Assembly: GCF_000384655.1 (NCBI RefSeq)
Contig: NZ_ARQI01000127.1
Location: 1-64,000 of the forward strand
Direction: 5' to 3'
DNA: 64,000 nucleotides
Source of the DNA: Brachyspira innocens ATCC 29796
Lineage (GTDB): Bacteria; Spirochaetota; Brachyspiria; Brachyspirales; Brachyspiraceae
A program made the position numbers and the translations under genes. The stretch's first letter is position 1. Every line of letters begins with the position of its first letter. Positions 44,319 through 54,118 of this stretch are shown here, in pieces. The notes beneath the pieces are model-generated. The model was given only the letters and a program-made list of their open reading frames with translations. It did not search any database and was not told the origin of the DNA.

Positions 44319-45377
44319 ATGAGAAAGTTTGATACTGTTTTGGTAACTGGCGGATGCGGTTTTATAGGCACTAATTTTATTAAATATATTTTTGATAAAA
44401 CTAATTATAAAATTATCAATATAGATGCCTTAACTTATGCTGGTAATATAAAAAATTTAATAGATATAGAAAATAAAGATAGATACTTTTTTGAGAGAGT
44501 AAATATTTGTGATGCTAAAAAAGTTAATAGTATATTTGAAAAGTATAAACCAGACTGTATAGTGCATTTTGCAGCAGAAAGTCATGTTGATCGTTCAATA
44601 TTCGGTCCTAAAAATTTTATAGATACTAATATTATTGGTACATTTACATTATTAGAAGCTGCACGTAATTTATGGAAGGATAATTCAGACGGAAAACTTT
44701 TTCATCATATAAGTACAGATGAAGTTTACGGTTCATTATCAGATACTGGTTATTTTTATGAAACAACAGCATATGATCCTAGAAGCCCTTACTCTGCTTC
44801 AAAGGCTTCAAGCGATCATATTGTAAAAGCATATTATCATACTTATAATTTACCTGTTACAATATCTAATTGCAGCAATAATTACGGACCGTATCAATTC
44901 CCTGAAAAATTAATACCGCTTATGATATCAAATATTATTGAAGAAAAAGATTTGCCTGTTTATGGAGATGGTAAGAATATAAGAGACTGGATATTTGTTG
45001 AAGATCATAATAATGCTGTATTTGATATTATACATAATGGCAGAGTAGGTGAGACTTATAATATTGGCGGAGAAAATGAAATTACCAATATTGATATGGT
45101 AAATATTTTATGCGAAAAATTAGCTTATAAAATGAATAAAGATAAAGATTATTATAAAAAGTTAATAAAGTTTGTGAAAGATAGAGCAGGCCATGACAGG
45201 AGATATGCCATTAACTGCGATAAAATAAAAAAAGAATTAGGCTGGCAAAGACAATATGATTTTAATACTGCTATCGATATAACTATAGATTGGTATTTAA
45301 ATAATAAAGAATGGGTATATGATGTCAAAAGCGGCGAATACCAAAAATGGATAGAATTAAATTATTCATCTAAGTAA
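44319..45377 (+). CDS. rfbB: dTDP-glucose 4,6-dehydratase
   Basis: A 352-residue RmlB-type short-chain dehydrogenase. The NAD site is VTGGCGFIGTNFIKYI. HISTDEVYGSL holds the Thr and catalytic Asp/Glu, and SPYSASKASSDH the Tyr-x3-Lys-type pair. NNYGPYQFPEKLIPLMI and GDGKNIRDWIFVEDH are family landmarks. The order C-D-A-B makes a complete dTDP-L-rhamnose pathway in one operon, followed by the RgpF-like gene. Confidence 0.97.
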   Translation: MRKFDTVLVTGGCGFIGTNFIKYIFDKTNYKIINIDALTYAGNIKNLIDIENKDRYFFERVNICDAKKVNSIFEKYKPDCIVHFAAESHVDRSIFGPKNFIDTNIIGTFTLLEAARNLWKDNSDGKLFHHISTDEVYGSLSDTGYFYETTAYDPRSPYSASKASSDHIVKAYYHTYNLPVTISNCSNNYGPYQFPEKLIPLMISNIIEEKDLPVYGDGKNIRDWIFVEDHNNAVFDIIHNGRVGETYNIGGENEITNIDMVNILCEKLAYKMNKDKDYYKKLIKFVKDRAGHDRRYAINCDKIKKELGWQRQYDFNTAIDITIDWYLNNKEWVYDVKSGEYQKWIELNYSSK

Positions 45378-45403
45378 AATAATAATATATGTGAGATATG
45401 ATT

Positions 45404-46381
45404 ATGAAAAAAAGAATAGCTATATTTGCTGGGTATGATAAAGACGGTATAGTAGATGATTATGTTGTTTATTATATAAAAGAACTTAAAAAAATAGCAG
45501 ATATAATTTATGTATCTGATTGCAATATGCTTGATAGTGAATTAGAAAAAATATCTGATTATTGTATACATATAATAAATGGCAGGCATGAAGAATATGA
45601 TTTTGGCTCTTATAAAAGAGGATATTTATACGCTAAAGAAAATAATATATTAAAAAACTATGACTATTTAATACTTTGTAATGATTCTTGTTATGGCCCT
45701 TTTTTTAATTTCCAAGAAATAGTAGAAAATATGGAAGGTAAAAATACTGATGTTTGGGGTATGTTTAAATTTTTAAAATGTGAAGGTTATGAAGAGCATT
45801 TACAAAGTTATTTTGTTTCAATGAAACAAAAAGTTTTTTTATCAAATTGGTATGAATATTTTATTCGTTCTATAAAAAAAGAATTGTCTAAAATTGATAT
45901 TGTAAAAAAATATGAGATAGGTATGAGTGTATTATTCAAAGAACATGGATGCAGTATGTCATCATTTTTAGATTCTTCTATAAAAGAAAATGAAAATGAT
46001 TGGAATGATTTAGTTTATACTAATGTGATTAAAACAATTATGTATGGGTTCCCGTTTTTAAAAGTTGGAAGAATGAAATATTATTCCATTGATGGATATT
46101 ATATAGATTATATTAAAAATATTATTAGTTATATTAAGCATTCTTATGATATAAGCCTTATATGCAACAATTTAAATAGAACAGTAAAAATAAGATATGC
46201 TTGTATTTTTAAAAATAATATCTGCTTTGGTAATAAAATATTTAATATAAATGCAGCCTACAATAATATGAGATATAAAATAGTTTTTACTATTTTTAAT
46301 AAAATGAAAATAACTATTTTTTTACCTAAATCATTAGTTTATAGAAAGAAGAAAGATTTTAATTTTTTATTAGATTTATAA
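45404..46381 (+). CDS. Rhamnan synthesis protein F (RgpF)-like
   Basis: The 325-residue protein matches the RgpF family: IAIFAGYDKDGIVDDYVVYY, DFGSYKRGYLYAKEN, DYLILCNDSCYGPFFNF and VWGMFKF. Such proteins take part in making rhamnose-containing surface polymers and may be glycosyltransferase-like. It is the last gene of the rhamnose operon, which supports the role. I chose the second ATG (45404), eight bases after GAG; the ATG at 45398 is also possible. The C-terminal 80 residues are basic and may contact the membrane. Confidence 0.85.
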   Translation: MKKRIAIFAGYDKDGIVDDYVVYYIKELKKIADIIYVSDCNMLDSELEKISDYCIHIINGRHEEYDFGSYKRGYLYAKENNILKNYDYLILCNDSCYGPFFNFQEIVENMEGKNTDVWGMFKFLKCEGYEEHLQSYFVSMKQKVFLSNWYEYFIRSIKKELSKIDIVKKYEIGMSVLFKEHGCSMSSFLDSSIKENENDWNDLVYTNVIKTIMYGFPFLKVGRMKYYSIDGYYIDYIKNIISYIKHSYDISLICNNLNRTVKIRYACIFKNNICFGNKIFNINAAYNNMRYKIVFTIFNKMKITIFLPKSLVYRKKKDFNFLLDL

Positions 46382-46789
46382 TTATTCCTGCTTAGTTTCA
46401 GTTGCTATGCTTAATCTTGTAAACCCAGCATTTTTTACACTGTCTATTACTGATATTAAAACCTGAGTTCTTACATCTTCGTCAGAGCGTATTTCTACAG
46501 GCTTTTCCAGTTCTCCTTCTGTACTTGCTAATTCTTTAAGGTTATTATCAAGATTTTCTACTTCATATCCGTTGATATACTGCTTGCCATCTTTGGATAT
46601 GCTTATTATTATAGTTTCGTTTTTTTCAGCACCTACAGCTGAAGTAGATTTTGGCAGACTTATCTCTATTTGAGGAGTTTCTATGATAGTAGTACCCACC
46701 ATGAAAAATATAAGTAAATTAAATACTATATCTATCATGGGGGTTAAATCTATTCCGCTTTTTATATCAAATCTTCTTCTGAACTTCAT
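46382..46789 (-). CDS. ExbD/TolR-family biopolymer transport protein
   Basis: A 135-residue inner-membrane protein with one transmembrane helix containing the key Asp: IDLTPMIDIVFNLLIFFMV (about 14-32). A periplasmic domain follows. ExbD uses the proton gradient with ExbB to energise outer-membrane or cell-envelope machines. No exbB (motA/tolQ-like) gene lies next to it in the window, so its partner must be elsewhere. The stop directly abuts the convergent RgpF-like gene. Confidence 0.9.
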   Translation of the reverse strand: MKFRRRFDIKSGIDLTPMIDIVFNLLIFFMVGTTIIETPQIEISLPKSTSAVGAEKNETIIISISKDGKQYINGYEVENLDNNLKELASTEGELEKPVEIRSDEDVRTQVLISVIDSVKNAGFTRLSIATETKQE

Positions 46790-46825
46790 TTATAATTTTC
46801 CGTTTAAAGATATTTATTTGAATAT

Positions 46826-47599
46826 TTATTCTACAGTTATAGTTCTTACATTGCTTAAAAAATGCTGACCTTTATATAGTATAGAAATTTTATAATCTCC
46901 TTTTCCATATTCAGCTTTAAAAGTTCTTCCTAATATACTGTTTCCCATATCTTTAACATCATATATAACATTTCCTATATAAGTTTTTCCGTCATCTCCA
47001 GTAATGCGTGCTTCTTTATCAGCCATTTCAACTGCAATTTTAAAATCAGTAAAAGCAGCACCATTTAATATTCTGTATTTCACAGTGATATCATCTTCAT
47101 ATTTGGCAGTAGGTGTAAAATCAACAGACTCAGCAACTATATCAGCAAATGTTACAGTAACGTATACTCCCACACCTCTTTTTACAGATCCTACTCCTAT
47201 AGCATTAAAATTTTTATCTAATATATTTTTTTTGCTGTCTGGCGAAGCCATTAAATTTTTCACTATACTTTCAGCTGCTTTTTTATCTGTGAAAGGTATA
47301 ACATCTAATTTTCCAAAACTCTCGCTTATATTTCCAACCATTTCTGGATATAATTTTACTTGTCTTGCTTTGGAATCTAATCCGTCTAAATCTATATTGC
47401 TGAAAAATTTATTTTTGGCCATATTATCAGCATGGTATAAAGCTAAAGAGTGAAGTCTTTGATTATTAGGAAGAGGAGGGAGAGATACTTTGCTTCTTTC
47501 TAAATTAATTAATCTGAATACTTCATCTTCTATTGTGTCGGCACTAAGTATTAAAGTTGATAAAAATATAAATATTACTACTAAACTTAACTTTTTCAT
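46826..47599 (-). CDS. CAP/SCP-domain exported protein
   Basis: The 257-residue product has a signal peptide (MKKLSLVVIFIFLSTLILSA) and a CAP/SCP domain (about 25-150). Family landmarks are FRLINLERSKVSLPPLPNN, LHSLALYHADNMAKNKFFSN and VGVYVTVTFAD; the first His of the usual pair appears in ALYHADNM. A C-terminal beta domain (about 160-257) follows. Bacterial CAP proteins are secreted or periplasmic, and their role here is unknown. It lies 36 bases upstream of exbD on the same strand, and co-transcription is likely. Confidence 0.85.
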   Translation of the reverse strand: MKKLSLVVIFIFLSTLILSADTIEDEVFRLINLERSKVSLPPLPNNQRLHSLALYHADNMAKNKFFSNIDLDGLDSKARQVKLYPEMVGNISESFGKLDVIPFTDKKAAESIVKNLMASPDSKKNILDKNFNAIGVGSVKRGVGVYVTVTFADIVAESVDFTPTAKYEDDITVKYRILNGAAFTDFKIAVEMADKEARITGDDGKTYIGNVIYDVKDMGNSILGRTFKAEYGKGDYKISILYKGQHFLSNVRTITVE

Positions 47600-47889
47600 T
47601 TTGTAATCTCCAATTTGATTATTTTTTTATAAAAAATATATCTTTATTATATAAATGCTATTTTACAGCAACATTGTAAAAAATAAAAGATAAAAAATAA
47701 TAAAATGAGTAATAATAGATATATATTTATTATAGATAAAATTTATAATAAAAATTATACCATATATTTTTAATTTTACATGTATAAAAATACAAATTTT
47801 AGTATGTATGAAATATTTACGAATTGATTTTTTATATTTATAATGTATTATATTATGTAAAGTTTTATCTTATTTTTATTGGAGGGATT

Positions 47890-49131
47890 GTGAGGAAATA
47901 TATTATATTGTTTATTTTTTCTATTATATTTTTAAACTCATGCGGGGTTGTGAGCAGTATACTTGGTGGAGATTATAATAATGCTGTATATGATGACGGA
48001 GTATTAACTTACTATGATGAATATAGTTCTTCTATGAAAGTATTCAAGGTTATAAATGAAAATAATAGAACAGAAACAAAAATATTTAGAGTATATGCAG
48101 AATCCGATAATTTGGCAATCTATGTGGAAAACGGAGCTAATGTACAAAGGAGTTCTGTGTCAAAAATAGGATCTGATTTTAATAAATATTATAGTGATTT
48201 AGTAAGTATATATGGAAATCATACAGATGTTGATAGGAATGGTAAAATAAATATTTTGCTATTTTCTATGAATCCTGCAGGAGCGTCTACTGTTACATTA
48301 GGTTATTTTTATGGAGCAGATTTATTATCAGGTTATTTTAATGATGCAGAAATATTATATATGGACTTAAATTATGTTAATAATTATCCTGAAATAATGT
48401 CTGGTACAATACTCCATGAGCTTCAGCATTTAATTAATTTTAATGTTAATGATATAAACAAAGGAAGATCTATGGACTTATGGCTAAATGAGTCACTTTC
48501 AGAATCTACTTCTATATTGTATAGCCCTACAACAACTTCTTCAAGAATAGATGAATTTAATTCTATGGGAGGATATTACTGTTTTTATACTTGGGAGCTT
48601 CCTATAAATGTATTTGCAAATTATCCTTCAGCTTCTGTGTTTATGAATTGGCTTTATAGTGCAAGCGGAAATGATAAAACTGTATTTAGAGATATAGCCT
48701 CTTCATCTCAGGTTAATGATTATAATAAAGTTATTAGTTCAGTTTCTAGCAGAGGTATAGCAAGCAGCTGGGAAGAATTATTATTGAACTGGATGGAAGG
48801 AGTATTTAGTTATCAGGTATCTGGTGTAAATCCAGTTTTGAGACATTCTGGTGAAACAGTGGCATTATATCCGGGTGCTTTGGTTGTTTATTATGGAACT
48901 TTGGGAAGTATTAGCGATAATAATTTGTCTACAAGAAAATTAAATTCTAATATTGAAATAGCTTTAAATAAAGATACATATGTAGGAGATAGTCCAAGTG
49001 CAGTAAATATACAAATACCAAATAGTATAAATGCTATGCAGTATAAATCATCTTCTCAAAGCAGTAAGCCGTATGTTCCTAAATATAGAAATATATTGTT
49101 TGATAAAGACGGAAATGTTAAGAAATATTAA
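47890..49131 (+). CDS. Lipoprotein zinc metallopeptidase (M30-like)
   Basis: The 413-residue product begins with GTG at 47890, preceded by GGAGG about four bases upstream. The frame extends 22 codons further to a TTG at 47824 with no ribosome binding site. It has a signal and lipobox ending in FLNSCGVV (Cys 18). The mature part contains a zinc site GTILHELQHLINFN with downstream Glu in NESLSESTS, as in M30/hyicolysin-like peptidases. It is likely a surface-exposed protease. A terminator (49180-49220) follows, and no partner gene is coupled. Confidence 0.85.
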   Translation: MRKYIILFIFSIIFLNSCGVVSSILGGDYNNAVYDDGVLTYYDEYSSSMKVFKVINENNRTETKIFRVYAESDNLAIYVENGANVQRSSVSKIGSDFNKYYSDLVSIYGNHTDVDRNGKINILLFSMNPAGASTVTLGYFYGADLLSGYFNDAEILYMDLNYVNNYPEIMSGTILHELQHLINFNVNDINKGRSMDLWLNESLSESTSILYSPTTTSSRIDEFNSMGGYYCFYTWELPINVFANYPSASVFMNWLYSASGNDKTVFRDIASSSQVNDYNKVISSVSSRGIASSWEELLLNWMEGVFSYQVSGVNPVLRHSGETVALYPGALVVYYGTLGSISDNNLSTRKLNSNIEIALNKDTYVGDSPSAVNIQIPNSINAMQYKSSSQSSKPYVPKYRNILFDKDGNVKKY

Positions 49132-49179
49132 TGATATATTATTTCTTCGTTTAGAAAGTAAATAATAAAATAATATAAT

Positions 49180-49220
49180 AAGACTTTAGATATTTATAAT
49201 ATTTAAAGTCTTTTTATTTT
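49180..49220 (+). terminator. Rho-independent terminator
   Basis: AAGACTTTA and TAAAGTCTT form a nine-base stem, extended by further A/T pairs, directly followed by TTTTATTTT. It ends the metallopeptidase transcript. Confidence 0.85.
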
Positions 49221-49425
49221 ATTATGAACAACTATAATTTCTTAAAAATTAATTTTTTAAATTTAAAAGTTTGTATGGTTTTTGTATATCTAGTATGTGA
49301 TTTTAAAAGACAAAACTATAATTAAAAAATTACAAATTAAAAACTATTAATAATTTTTTAAACTTTTAAATGCTTTTTATTGTATTTTTTGTTATATTTA
49401 ATTAATGCAATAAAATAAAAATTCA

Positions 49426-49453
49426 TTGATAAATATATACATTATGTTATAAT
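49426..49453 (+). promoter_or_regulatory. Promoter of ackA
   Basis: TTGATA (49426-49431) and TATAAT (49448-49453) are spaced by 16 bases in front of ackA, whose ATG is at 49494. The gene-free stretch from 49132 holds the upstream terminator and this promoter, and nothing else of note. Confidence 0.75.
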
Positions 49454-49493
49454 AAGCTCAAATTATAATTATTAAAAACTATGGAGTCATTAT

Positions 49494-50684
49494 ATGAACG
49501 TATTGGTAATTAATTCAGGCAGTTCTAGCATTAAATATCAATTATTTGCTATGCCGGAAGCAAAAGTTTTAGCTAAAGGTCTTTTAGAAAAGATAGGCGA
49601 AGAAACAAGTGCATTAAAACACACAGCTGTAGAAAAAGGCAAAGAAAAAAAATTGGAACAAAAAGTTGCTGACCATAAAGCAGGTATGTCTTTGATTTTC
49701 TCTCTTCTAACAGATAAGGAAGTTGGCGTTATATCTGATATGAGCGAAATATCAGGTGTAGGTCACAGAGTTGTACATGGAGGAGAATCATTCAGCAAAA
49801 GTACTTTGATTACAGATGAAGCTATAAAAGCTATAGAAGCATGCTGTGATATAGCTCCTTTACATAATCCAGCTGGTTTGCAGGGTATAGCTGCTTGTAA
49901 AGAAATATTAAAAGATGTAAAAATGGTTGCTGTTTTTGATACTAGTTTCCATCAAACAATACCAGAATATGCCTATATGTATGCTGTTCCTCATGAATGG
50001 TATGATAAATATAAAATACGCCGTTATGGTTTCCATGGTACTTCACATAGATATGTTTACGGAGAGTTCTGCAAAGCTGTAAACAAACCTAATGCTAATG
50101 TTATAGTTTGCCATTTAGGTAATGGTGCAAGTGTAACTGCTGTAAAAAACGGAGAATCAGTAGATACAAGTATGGGTTTAACTCCATTAGAAGGTTTAGT
50201 AATGGGTACTAGATCTGGAGATATGGATCCTGCTGTTGCTACTTTTGTTATGGCTAAAGAAAATTTATCTCCAAAAGAAATGGATAATATTTTAAATAAA
50301 AAAAGCGGACTTTTAGGAGTTTCTGGAGTAAGCAATGATATGAGAAACTTGGAAGAGGCTTCTAAAACCAATCATAAAGCTGAACTTGCTATACAAATGT
50401 TCTGCTACAGAGTAAAAAAATACATAGGTGCTTATATGGCTGCTCTTGGTCATCTTGACGGTATTGTATTTACTGGCGGTATAGGTGAAAATAGTGCCAG
50501 CATTAGAGGAAGAATACTTGAAGGTTTAGATGAGCTTGGTATTAAATGCGATGCTGATAAAAACTCTAAAGCTAGAGGATGTGCTAGTTTTGAAAAAGAC
50601 GGTGCTGCTATTAAACTTTATGTTATAGCTACTGATGAAGAAAAAGCTATAGCTATGGATACTTATAATATAGCATTGAAATAA
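49494..50684 (+). CDS. ackA: Acetate kinase
   Basis: The 396-residue enzyme makes ATP from acetyl phosphate. Landmarks are VLVINSGSSSIKYQLF, GVGHRVVHGGE, VFDTSFHQTIPEYAY, RYGFHGTSHRYVYGE, ICHLGNGASVTAVKNG-type phosphate site, DTSMGLTPLEGLVMGTRSGD and FTGGIGENSASIR. GGAG lies eight bases before the ATG. A strong promoter precedes it and a terminator hairpin follows. pta is not visible in the window. The gene fits acetate-producing fermentation. Confidence 0.98.
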   Translation: MNVLVINSGSSSIKYQLFAMPEAKVLAKGLLEKIGEETSALKHTAVEKGKEKKLEQKVADHKAGMSLIFSLLTDKEVGVISDMSEISGVGHRVVHGGESFSKSTLITDEAIKAIEACCDIAPLHNPAGLQGIAACKEILKDVKMVAVFDTSFHQTIPEYAYMYAVPHEWYDKYKIRRYGFHGTSHRYVYGEFCKAVNKPNANVIVCHLGNGASVTAVKNGESVDTSMGLTPLEGLVMGTRSGDMDPAVATFVMAKENLSPKEMDNILNKKSGLLGVSGVSNDMRNLEEASKTNHKAELAIQMFCYRVKKYIGAYMAALGHLDGIVFTGGIGENSASIRGRILEGLDELGIKCDADKNSKARGCASFEKDGAAIKLYVIATDEEKAIAMDTYNIALK

Positions 50685-50724
50685 TTTTTGTTTATAAAAA
50701 TATAAATAATAAATATTAAAATTG

Positions 50725-50761
50725 ATAGGGTATCTTTTATTATGAAAGATGCCCTATTTTT
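50725..50761 (+). terminator. Rho-independent terminator of ackA
   Basis: ATAGGGTATCTTT and AAAGATGCCCTAT form a 13-bp stem with one mismatch, followed by TTTTT. The hairpin ends 10 bases before the HEPN-like gene's ATG, so read-through could couple ackA with the toxin-antitoxin-like pair. Confidence 0.85.
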
Positions 50762-50771
50762 AAGGTTTTTT

Positions 50772-51185
50772 ATGATATTAAATTTAGATAGTCTGAAAAA
50801 ATCTATAGTGGCATTAGAAAAATCAATCAATGTATATAATAGAATTAAAACAGATGATGAAGATTTAATACTTACAATAAGATCTGGAGTAATAAAGAAC
50901 TTTGAAATAGCTTTTGAACAAAGTTGGAAATTTATACAAAGATGGCTCAATGAGAATATAAATCCAGACATAACTAGCGGCATAACTAAAAAAGAATTAT
51001 TCAGATTGGCAGCTAAACATTTACTTATAGATGATGTTGAAAAATGGATAAGATTTAAAGATGCTAGAAATTCTACTTCTCATATTTATTCAAATGAAGT
51101 TTCTATGGAAGTAATTAATGAAGCAGTAGCATTTTTACCTTATGCCAAATATCTTTTAAAACGTTTAGAGGAAAATAATGAATGA
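50772..51185 (+). CDS. HEPN-domain protein (HI0074/HepT-like, NTase partner)
   Basis: A helical protein of about 137 residues that matches the nucleotidyltransferase substrate-binding (HI0074) family. RFKDARNSTSHIY holds an R-x4-H motif as in HEPN toxins. An in-frame ATG at 50742 lies inside the ackA terminator; ATG 50772, with AAGG nearby, is better. The stop overlaps the MNT gene by four bases (ATGA), the usual arrangement of HEPN-MNT type VII toxin-antitoxin pairs. It may be the toxin RNase, kept inactive by its partner. Confidence 0.85.
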   Translation: MILNLDSLKKSIVALEKSINVYNRIKTDDEDLILTIRSGVIKNFEIAFEQSWKFIQRWLNENINPDITSGITKKELFRLAAKHLLIDDVEKWIRFKDARNSTSHIYSNEVSMEVINEAVAFLPYAKYLLKRLEENNE

Positions 51186-51484
51186 TTAGCCTAACTGAAA
51201 ATGAAATTCAAATTATCAAAGATATTCTAAAAAAACATATAAAATACGGAAAAGTATATTTATTTGGTTCAAGAGTAAAAGGTACAAATAAAAAATTTTC
51301 AGATATTGATATAGTTATAGATATTAATACCAAATTATCATTAAATGAGATGTCAAGAATAAAAGATGATTTTGAGGAAAGTGATTTAATTTATATTGCT
51401 GATATCATTGATTATAATACTGTAGATAATAGTTTTAAGAGCATTATAGATAATGAAAAAGTATTAATATATGAAACTATCTAA
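51182..51484 (+). CDS. Minimal nucleotidyltransferase (MNT), HEPN partner
   Basis: A 100-residue minimal nucleotidyltransferase with the family signature VYLFGSRVKGTNKKFSDIDI, where GSR and the D-x-D catalytic pair are clear. In HEPN-MNT pairs this antitoxin transfers AMP to the HEPN partner. It overlaps the HEPN gene by four bases, so both are translated together. The region after it holds a hairpin cassette at 51565-51623. Confidence 0.88.
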   Translation: MISLTENEIQIIKDILKKHIKYGKVYLFGSRVKGTNKKFSDIDIVIDINTKLSLNEMSRIKDDFEESDLIYIADIIDYNTVDNSFKSIIDNEKVLIYETI

Positions 51485-51564
51485 AATTAAAATATTTTAA
51501 TTAGTTAATCATATTTTTTTTCGATATTAAAAAATAATAATTTTTAATATTATAAAGCCAATTA

Positions 51565-51623
51565 TAAAAATTGTGAGCATATAGCAAATTCATTTGCTAT
51601 ATATTTTTAGCGAACAATTTTTA
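51565..51623. repeat. Dispersed hairpin cassette, inverted copy
   Basis: Outer arms TAAAAATTGTGAGC (51565-51578) and GCGAACAATTTTTA (51610-51623) enclose a perfect 11-bp stem ATATAGCAAAT/ATTTGCTATAT. Read on the minus strand the outer parts match the cassettes at 9902 and 13119, but the inner stem differs in sequence while still pairing fully. It lies in the gap before the peptide-binding lipoprotein gene. Confidence 0.8.
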
Positions 51624-51669
51624 TTAGCAATAATAAAAAATAATAATTTTAAGTTGGGAATATGATTTT

Positions 51670-53286
51670 ATGAGAAAGAATATATTAATCACTGTTTTTT
51701 TATTTATAATAATTTGTTTTTCTGTATCTTGCGGTAAAGAACCTAAAAATATTTTAAATGAAATAACAGTTTCTGTAGGTCCAGAACCCCAGACAATAGA
51801 TCCTACTATAAACTCAGCAGTAGATGCCATGATATATACAACGCATTTATTTGAAAATCTCACAATTAAAGATGAAAATGGCAATATAATACCAGGTGCT
51901 GCTGAAAGCTGGACATCATCAAATAATAACACAATATATATATTTAATATTAGAAGCAATGCTAAATGGTGCGATGGAATGGACGTAACTGCAGATGACT
52001 TTGTTTATGCTTGGAAAAGAATAGTTGATCCTAAAAACGGAGCATCGTATTCTATACTTTTAGATGTTATAAAGAATGCAAGCGATATTATGATGGAAAA
52101 TAAAGATAAAGATACATTAGCAGTTAAGGCATTAGATGATAAAACTTTATATGTAGAGTTAGAATATCCAGTACCATATTTTCCAGAGATGGCGGCTCAT
52201 ACTGCATATACACCTTTGCGTGAAGATATTGTAAGTCAAGATGAAGACGGCTGGACTTTAAAAACGGATACTATGGTTGGCAACGGAGCTTTTCAGATTG
52301 TACGATGGGAACATAATTCAAGATTAGTAGTACGAAAAAATACTGATTATTGGAATTATAAAGAGATTAAGCCTGATATAATAAATTTTGAGTTTATAGA
52401 TAATGATAATACAGCAATGTCTGCAATTTTAAACGGAGAGATCTCTTTTTATCATAATGCCCCTATTAATGACAGAGCAAAACTTATTGAAGATGGAGTT
52501 GCTAGGGTAGTTCCTAATGTATCACTTTATTTTTATGAAGTTAATCATAAAAAAGCACCTTTTAATGATGCTAGAGTGAGGAAAGCTATTTCTTTAGCTA
52601 TAGATAGGGAATATATAGTAAATAATATAATGAATGCTGGAGAGAAACCTGCAGCTGCTATAGTACCTTATAATATAAAAGATGTTTATGGTACTAATGA
52701 TTTCAGATATCAAAAAGACGGATATTTTTCTGTTAATAGTGAAGATTATCAGAAAAATGTTGAAGAGGCTAGGGCTTTGCTTGCAGAGGCTGGATATCCT
52801 AATGGTGAGGGTTTTCCAGTATTTGAATTTTTAACTAATCCCGGATTTCATGTAACTATTGCAGAAAGTGTGCAGTCTATGCTTAAAGAGGCACTTAATA
52901 TAGATATGGTAATAAGGCAGGAAGAATGGGCTGTACTGCTTCAGACTAGAAGAGATGGAAATTTTGATATGGCTAGACAGGGCTGGATAGGCGGATATAA
53001 CAGTCCTCAGGCATTTTTATCTTTGGTAAAAACAGGTTATGTTCTTAATGAGGGAAGATATAGTAATGCTGAATTTGATAAGGCATTGTATGATGCGGCA
53101 TTCTCTCAAAGTGATTTAGAGCGAAGCGAATATCTGCATAAAGCCGAAAGCATAGCTATGGACGATATGGCTATTATACCTATATTCTATTATTCTGGTA
53201 CTGTTATGCAAAGTAAAAATCTTAATGATGTGATTTATGATATATTTGGAATATATAATTTTAGTAAGGCATATATGTCAGAGTAA
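51670..53286 (+). CDS. Oligopeptide ABC transporter substrate-binding lipoprotein (OppA-like)
   Basis: The 538-residue product has a signal and lipobox (FSVSCGKE, Cys about 21). It belongs to the SBP family 5: NEITVSVGPEPQTIDPTINS, WCDGMDVTADDFVYAWKRI, NGAFQIVRWEHNSRLVVRKN and DARVRKAISLAIDREYIV are diagnostic. No transporter permease or ATPase genes are next to it, so it is an orphan binding protein that must use a complex encoded elsewhere. It is likely attached to the membrane and binds oligopeptides. Confidence 0.95.
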   Translation: MRKNILITVFLFIIICFSVSCGKEPKNILNEITVSVGPEPQTIDPTINSAVDAMIYTTHLFENLTIKDENGNIIPGAAESWTSSNNNTIYIFNIRSNAKWCDGMDVTADDFVYAWKRIVDPKNGASYSILLDVIKNASDIMMENKDKDTLAVKALDDKTLYVELEYPVPYFPEMAAHTAYTPLREDIVSQDEDGWTLKTDTMVGNGAFQIVRWEHNSRLVVRKNTDYWNYKEIKPDIINFEFIDNDNTAMSAILNGEISFYHNAPINDRAKLIEDGVARVVPNVSLYFYEVNHKKAPFNDARVRKAISLAIDREYIVNNIMNAGEKPAAAIVPYNIKDVYGTNDFRYQKDGYFSVNSEDYQKNVEEARALLAEAGYPNGEGFPVFEFLTNPGFHVTIAESVQSMLKEALNIDMVIRQEEWAVLLQTRRDGNFDMARQGWIGGYNSPQAFLSLVKTGYVLNEGRYSNAEFDKALYDAAFSQSDLERSEYLHKAESIAMDDMAIIPIFYYSGTVMQSKNLNDVIYDIFGIYNFSKAYMSE

Positions 53287-53356
53287 ATTATATTATAATT
53301 TTTTACAATTATAATTACATAGTGTTTTTATATAAAAATGATAATAGAGAATACAT

Positions 53357-54118
53357 ATGAATGAAGATATTAAGTTTATAACAGATTTTCTAAAATGCGA
53401 TTATGAGATACTTGAGGGCGGACTTGAAGATGATACTGATATAATGAATTGGTATAAAGAAAATCTTGAAAAAGGAAAAAAAGAAGGATATACCCCTTTA
53501 ATTATAATACCAAGTGAGGTGCTTACTGAGGCAATAGAGTGTTTTTTGGAAGATAATGACTGCGATATAGAAGATTCAAGAAAATTAATAAATGAGTATA
53601 TAGAAAAGTCAAAGTATATAGACTATAAAAAATATTTAAATCAAAATATAGAAGATATTTATGAGGATAAAGAATATATTGAAGAGATAAACAAATCATT
53701 CAATGCCCCTATAGAAGGTGGATTTGAAGTATTTGATAGTTTTGGTTCATATTATGATTATGAAACTAAAAGTACTGTTGATTTAATATTAGCAAAAATT
53801 CCTACTCTTAATCCTTATGAATTGGCATGTTATATCCCTATGGGAGGCTTTAATGATTGTCCTAACCCAGAGACACAGACAGCTATTTTCAAATATTGGT
53901 ATGAAAAATATAATGCTTATCCTGCAGTAGTAGGATATGATACTTGGGAGATTTTTGTTCAAAAACTTCCTAATACAGAAGAAGAGGCTAGAGAGCTTGC
54001 TATAGAACATTATTATTTTTGTTTGGATAGGATTGATCAATACAGCGAAAATTATGATCATGGAAAATTGGCAGGCACATTATTAAAATCTAATGTTTGG
54101 TATTTTTGGTGGGATTAA
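53357..54118 (+). CDS. DUF4253-domain protein
   Basis: The 253-residue protein has no signal. Its N-terminal half is acidic. The C-terminal half matches DUF4253: KIPTLNPYELACYIPMGGFN, CPNPETQTAIFKYWYEKY, PAVVGYDTWEIFVQKLP and AIEHYYFCLDRID, ending in NVWYFWWD. No function is known for the family; immunity or anti-toxin-like roles have been suggested from context in other genomes but nothing here shows it. It follows the peptide-binding gene by about 70 bases on the same strand. Confidence 0.8.
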   Translation: MNEDIKFITDFLKCDYEILEGGLEDDTDIMNWYKENLEKGKKEGYTPLIIIPSEVLTEAIECFLEDNDCDIEDSRKLINEYIEKSKYIDYKKYLNQNIEDIYEDKEYIEEINKSFNAPIEGGFEVFDSFGSYYDYETKSTVDLILAKIPTLNPYELACYIPMGGFNDCPNPETQTAIFKYWYEKYNAYPAVVGYDTWEIFVQKLPNTEEEARELAIEHYYFCLDRIDQYSENYDHGKLAGTLLKSNVWYFWWD

